Below are positions 60,747 to 64,000 of a stretch of 64,000 nucleotides of DNA, in pieces. The translations under genes and the position numbers were made by a program. The notes below the pieces were generated by a model. That model had not been told where the DNA came from and ran no database searches. It saw nothing but the letters and a program-made list of their open reading frames with translations. The stretch is from Rhodobacteraceae bacterium QY30 (GTDB lineage: Bacteria > Pseudomonadota > Alphaproteobacteria > Rhodobacterales > Rhodobacteraceae), in NCBI GenBank assembly GCA_002356635.1, contig CP023454.1, positions 2,030,501 through 2,094,500 of the forward strand, in the 5' to 3' direction. Within the stretch, counting starts at the first letter, position 1, and every line of letters begins with the position of its first letter.

Positions 60747-62459
60747 ATGAGCATCAAGATCACGCGGCCGGAGTATGCCGTGCAATACGGCCCGACCAAG
60801 GGCGACAAGATTTACCTGGCCGATACCGGGCTGGTTGCCGAAATCGAACATGATTACACCACCTATGGCGACGAGCTCGTTTTCGGCGGCGGGAAGACTA
60901 TCCGTGACGGAATGGGCCAAGCATCGAAATGGAAGGCCCGGGACGGGGCGCTCGACCTTGTGGTGACCAATGCCGTGATCATCGACCCGGTGCTAGGCAT
61001 TGTGAAGGGCGACATCGGCATCAAGGATGGAATGATTGTCGGCGTCGGCAAAGCCGGTAATCCCGATACGATGAATATCACGCCCGGTCTGATCGTCGCC
61101 CCCGGCACCGACATCCTTTCGGTCGAGGGCATGATCGTGACGCCCGGCTTCATCGACATTCACCCGCATTTCGATTCCGTCCAGCAGCTCTTTGAATATC
61201 AGAACGCTGGCTTCACCACGGTGATCGGCGGCGGCTCTGGACCAAAGACGGTGGGTATCGAATGTCCGGGAGTATTCAACCTCCACAGGATGCTTGAGGC
61301 GATGGCGGATATTCCGCTGAACTTCGGCAACTTCGGCAAGGGCAATGCCGCCAGCCGCGGTGCACTTGAAGAACAGATCGTTCTGGGTGGCGCCACCGGC
61401 CTCAAGATCCACGAGGACTGGTCCTCCTCGCCCGCGGCAATCGACATGTGCATGAACCTGGCCGACGAGTTCGATTTCCAGGTGCAAGTCCACGCGGACA
61501 CGCTGAACGAAACCGGCTACTATGAAGACACGATGGCCGCGATCAATGGTCGTGTGATGCACATCTACCACGCGGAAGGCGCCGGCGGTGGCAACGCCCC
61601 CGACATCATGCGTTGCGTGATGGAGCCGAACTGCCTGCCGAGTTCGACCAATCCCACCAACCCCTTCTCGATCAATACCTACGACGAAGAGATCGACATG
61701 CTGATAACATGTCACAATCTCAACAAGAACGTCCCCACCGACATGGCGTTCATCCAAGGGCGCGCCCGGGCGGAAACCATGCGCGCAGAGGATGTTCTGC
61801 ATGATCTTGGCGCAATCGCGATGATCGGGTCCGACAGTCAGGGCGTCGGCCGTGCCGCGGAAAGCGCACAGCGGGCCTTTCAACTGGCCGCAGTGAACAA
61901 GCAGCGCTTCGGCAAGCTTTCCGAAGACAGTGCCGGGAACGACAACTTCCGCATCCGGCGCTACCTGTCCAAGGTAACCATCAACCCCGCAATCACCTTT
62001 GGGGTCGATGGCTATGTCGGCTCGATCGCGCCGGGCAAGCTGGCGGACCTGGTCTTCTGGAAGCCGAAGTTCTTCATCGCCAAGCCCGAGGTGACCGTAA
62101 AGGGCGGCTTTATCACTCATGGTGCCATGGGCGATCCCGCAGGCTCTCTGATGACCGGTCAGCCGCTCAAGTACCGGCCGCAATACGGCTCCCTGGGGGC
62201 GAACCCGGCGAGACTGAGCTATTCCTTCGTGACGCAGGCCGCAATCGATGCGGGCCTGGCCGGCCGGCTCCGCAGCCACCAGACTCTAATGCCAGTCCGG
62301 CGCACCCGCACGATTTCGAAGCGCGACATGTATCTGAACAACTCTATGCCGCAGGTCGACATCGACCCCGAAACCTATAATGTCTACGTTGACGGCCGTC
62401 GGGCGACTGTCAAACCGGCCAAGACCCTGCCCCTGACCCAACTGTTCTATTTCCGGTAA
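60747..62459 (+). CDS. ureC: Urease alpha (catalytic) subunit, divergent
   Basis: The 570-residue protein has the full urease length. Nickel ligands are conserved: His139 and His141 (in HPH, where ureases have HIH), carbamylated Lys220, His249, His275 and Asp363. Catalytic His222, His323 and Arg339 and the flap Cys322 are also present. Nearby positions differ from usual ureases: FIDIHPHFDSVQQ for GIDTHIHFICPQQ, HAEGAGGGN for HTEGAGGGH, CHN for CHH, SDSQGVGR for SDSQAMGR. Urea hydrolysis remains the best call; an altered substrate or metal environment is possible. Confidence 0.9.
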   Translation: MSIKITRPEYAVQYGPTKGDKIYLADTGLVAEIEHDYTTYGDELVFGGGKTIRDGMGQASKWKARDGALDLVVTNAVIIDPVLGIVKGDIGIKDGMIVGVGKAGNPDTMNITPGLIVAPGTDILSVEGMIVTPGFIDIHPHFDSVQQLFEYQNAGFTTVIGGGSGPKTVGIECPGVFNLHRMLEAMADIPLNFGNFGKGNAASRGALEEQIVLGGATGLKIHEDWSSSPAAIDMCMNLADEFDFQVQVHADTLNETGYYEDTMAAINGRVMHIYHAEGAGGGNAPDIMRCVMEPNCLPSSTNPTNPFSINTYDEEIDMLITCHNLNKNVPTDMAFIQGRARAETMRAEDVLHDLGAIAMIGSDSQGVGRAAESAQRAFQLAAVNKQRFGKLSEDSAGNDNFRIRRYLSKVTINPAITFGVDGYVGSIAPGKLADLVFWKPKFFIAKPEVTVKGGFITHGAMGDPAGSLMTGQPLKYRPQYGSLGANPARLSYSFVTQAAIDAGLAGRLRSHQTLMPVRRTRTISKRDMYLNNSMPQVDIDPETYNVYVDGRRATVKPAKTLPLTQLFYFR

Positions 62460-62465
62460 GTCAGG

Positions 62466-63056
62466 ATGGCAGAGGTCATATCCCGTGTCGTAGGCACCAC
62501 CGCCAATCTCGATCCCCATTTCGGGATCGACCCCCTGGTCCTGACATCCGAACAAAGGGCGAGCGGCCATTTCAAAGCCAAGACAATAGGGGGGCGCGAG
62601 CTTCGCGTCTCCATGCCGCGGGGGACCGAACTGCAGGATGGGGATGTCCTCTGCTACGACCGGACCTGGGCGATTGCGGTCGCCGCAGCGGAGGAAGAAC
62701 TGCTCCTCTTGGAACCCGGAAGCGATCCGATCATGTGGGCGGTGGCCTGTTATCAGTTGGGAAACCTGCACCGGCCCGCACGGTTTCTGGAAAATGGAGT
62801 CCTGACGCCGGTGGACCAGATGGTCGTGTCGCAACTGACACATCTCGGGATTCCCTTCCGGTTAGAGCGAAGGGCCTTCATCGGGCGCAGGTTCGGCGCG
62901 GCGCATGGGCACCACAGCCACGGGCATGGGCATGATCACGGGCATAGCCATGATCACGGGCAGGCGCAGGCGAACGAGCACGATCATGACTCCCACCGTC
63001 ATTCTCACCCCCACGGTCGCGACAAGACCGCAATCGGGACAGGAGAAGGCAAATGA
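62466..63056 (+). CDS. ureE: Urease accessory protein UreE, His-rich tail
   Basis: The 196-residue nickel chaperone has the UreE C-domain core (DPIMWAVACYQLGNLHRPAR; RLERRAFIGRRFGAAHGHH). A long tail from about residue 148 has more than fifteen histidines alternating with Gly, Asp and Ser. It delivers nickel to UreG/apo-urease. It begins six bases after the ureC stop and overlaps ureF by four bases. Confidence 0.9.
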   Translation: MAEVISRVVGTTANLDPHFGIDPLVLTSEQRASGHFKAKTIGGRELRVSMPRGTELQDGDVLCYDRTWAIAVAAAEEELLLLEPGSDPIMWAVACYQLGNLHRPARFLENGVLTPVDQMVVSQLTHLGIPFRLERRAFIGRRFGAAHGHHSHGHGHDHGHSHDHGQAQANEHDHDSHRHSHPHGRDKTAIGTGEGK

Positions 63057-63775
63057 TCCCGGTCGGATTGGCTGTACCGCCCGGCAATGGCTGCGATCCG
63101 TTCCTGAGCATCCTTCAGGTGACCAGTTCGGCGTTTCCTACCGGATCCTTCAGCCACTCATATGGATTCGAATGTTGGCTGGCGGACCGGACCATCGCGA
63201 CACCGGAACAGGCCGAGGTCCGGCTGCGCGACTGGTTACGATTCACGGTGGCGACCGCGGATGCCGTAGCTGTCGCCCACGCCTTCCGCGAGGTGCTCTA
63301 TGCCGAGATGGCCGGTATCGCCGGACTCAATCGAACGGTTGAGGCACTGAAGCTGAGCCGCGAAGCGCGCGAAGCCTCAGCCAAAAGCGGGGCGGCCTTC
63401 ATGGCGGCATTTCGCGACATCTTTGGGCTGGAGGCGACTGGACGGTTGGCAGTTATCATGGAGGCGCACGGCCAGAAGCCGCACCACGCCGTTGTCTATG
63501 GCGTCGCCTGCGCCGGCATGGGCTGGAGCGAGGCGCAGACTGTCGAAACCTATCTCTATGGCAGCTTTTCAAGCCTTGCTGCGGTTCTCGGGCGGCTTTT
63601 GCCCATCGGCCAGTCAGACTTGCAGCGGATCATCGCCGCAGCGGCACCGCTGATCCTTGAATGTTCCGAGATCGCGCGCGCACGGCCGCTGAACGACATG
63701 TCCACACTCAATTCCGCTCTGGATGTTGCAGCGATGCGGCACGAAAGGTTGCCCTCGCGGCTGTGCATGTCCTGA
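63053..63775 (+). CDS. ureF: Urease accessory protein UreF
   Basis: The 240-residue protein matches UreF: QVTSSAFPTGSFSHSYGFEC near residue 22, and LYGSFSSLAAVLGRLLPIGQ with SDLQRIIAA near 185. It forms the GTPase-regulating scaffold for UreG. The ATG overlaps the ureE stop (ATGA). Confidence 0.9.
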   Translation: MIPVGLAVPPGNGCDPFLSILQVTSSAFPTGSFSHSYGFECWLADRTIATPEQAEVRLRDWLRFTVATADAVAVAHAFREVLYAEMAGIAGLNRTVEALKLSREAREASAKSGAAFMAAFRDIFGLEATGRLAVIMEAHGQKPHHAVVYGVACAGMGWSEAQTVETYLYGSFSSLAAVLGRLLPIGQSDLQRIIAAAAPLILECSEIARARPLNDMSTLNSALDVAAMRHERLPSRLCMS

Positions 63776-63796
63776 ACAAACCCTGGGAGATCTGAA

Positions 63797-64000
63797 ATGC
63801 GAAAACCCCTTCGTATTGGAATCTGCGGCCCGGTGGGATCGGGCAAGACCCATCTGCTTGTGCAGCTTCTGCGCACGCTGGGTCCGCACTATTCCGTCGC
63901 GGCCATTACCAACGACATTTACACCCGCGAGGACGCAGATTTCGTAGCCCGTTCGGGCGCGATCGACCCGCAGCGCGTCGTCGCGGTTGAAACCGGCGGC
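63797..64000 (+). CDS. ureG: Urease accessory GTPase UreG (partial, runs off the window)
   Basis: The first 68 residues show the P-loop GICGPVGSGKTHLLVQLLRT (usual GGPVGSGKTAL) and VAAITNDIYTREDADFVARS, the UreG hallmark, ending in VVAVETGG. GGGAGA lies six bases before the ATG. The rest, and any ureD, are beyond the window end. Confidence 0.92.
   Translation, partial: MRKPLRIGICGPVGSGKTHLLVQLLRTLGPHYSVAAITNDIYTREDADFVARSGAIDPQRVVAVETGG

Noticed and set aside
60747-62459. Urease alpha subunit being a dead paralogue
   Set aside because: All nickel ligands and catalytic residues can be placed, the length is normal, and the accessory genes are intact and overlapping.

Overview
The window is high-GC, densely coded DNA that reads as an alphaproteobacterium, most likely Rhodobacterales/Paracoccaceae. 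This is inferred from protein style and gene content: pqqABCDE, several FCD-type GntR regulators, TTT and polar-amino-acid transporters, a VPLPA-type C-terminal sorting signal, and many worn IS6-family remnants. No rRNA, tRNA, replication gene or intact CRISPR array was seen, so chromosome versus megaplasmid is undecided.

Layout. (1) 1-3992: tail of a LysR regulator, then a tight pqqABCDE operon for pyrroloquinoline quinone synthesis, closed by a probable terminator. (2) 4126-5118: secreted protein with three peptidoglycan-binding repeats. (3) 5250-7921: a junkyard of IS6/IS3 fragments, a decayed cas1-cas2 tail of CRISPR type II style, and one low-GC VPLPA-CTERM protein gene lying between diverged direct repeats. 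(4) 7932-26134, all on the minus strand: a betaine/proline-type ABC transporter with a fused permease, then catabolic genes (four SDRs, class III aminotransferase, two proline-racemase-family enzymes, ALDH, D-amino-acid dehydrogenase, DapA-family deaminase) and a polar amino-acid ABC transporter. A divergent GntR regulator (26329) faces it across palindromic sites. Together these can convert trans-4-hydroxy-L-proline to 2-oxoglutarate.

(5) 27055-29855: IS6 and IS3 remnants with a complete IS3-family element nested inside an older IS3 transposase gene. (6) 29856-40551: PotABCD-like ABC transporter, TPP-dependent decarboxylase-like enzyme, LysR regulator, M20 amidohydrolase, amidinotransferase/arginine-deiminase-fold enzyme and FAD-linked oxidase. 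This looks like a pathway for a guanidino or amidino compound whose substrate is not known. (7) 40552-41588: IS110 remnant and regulatory DNA. (8) 41589-44541: gntR-dapA-DAO operon. (9) 44717-52376: tctCBA-gntR-acnA operon for tricarboxylate uptake and isomerisation, with a divergent AbrB-family membrane protein.

(10) 52395-58915: a second IS junkyard. It truncates an Lrp/AsnC gene and a T6SS clpV gene, and contains two complete IS3-family elements whose ends can be read from inverted repeats. (11) 59077-64000: hupE/ureJ divergent from ureABCEFG (ureG runs off the end). The urease catalytic subunit keeps all nickel and catalytic residues but is unusual around them.

Main points for a second look are the type II Cas1/Cas2 fossil, the divergent urease, the paired Ser/Cys proline-racemase-family enzymes in the hydroxyproline operon, the uncharacterised guanidino-type cluster, and the precisely readable nested insertions.
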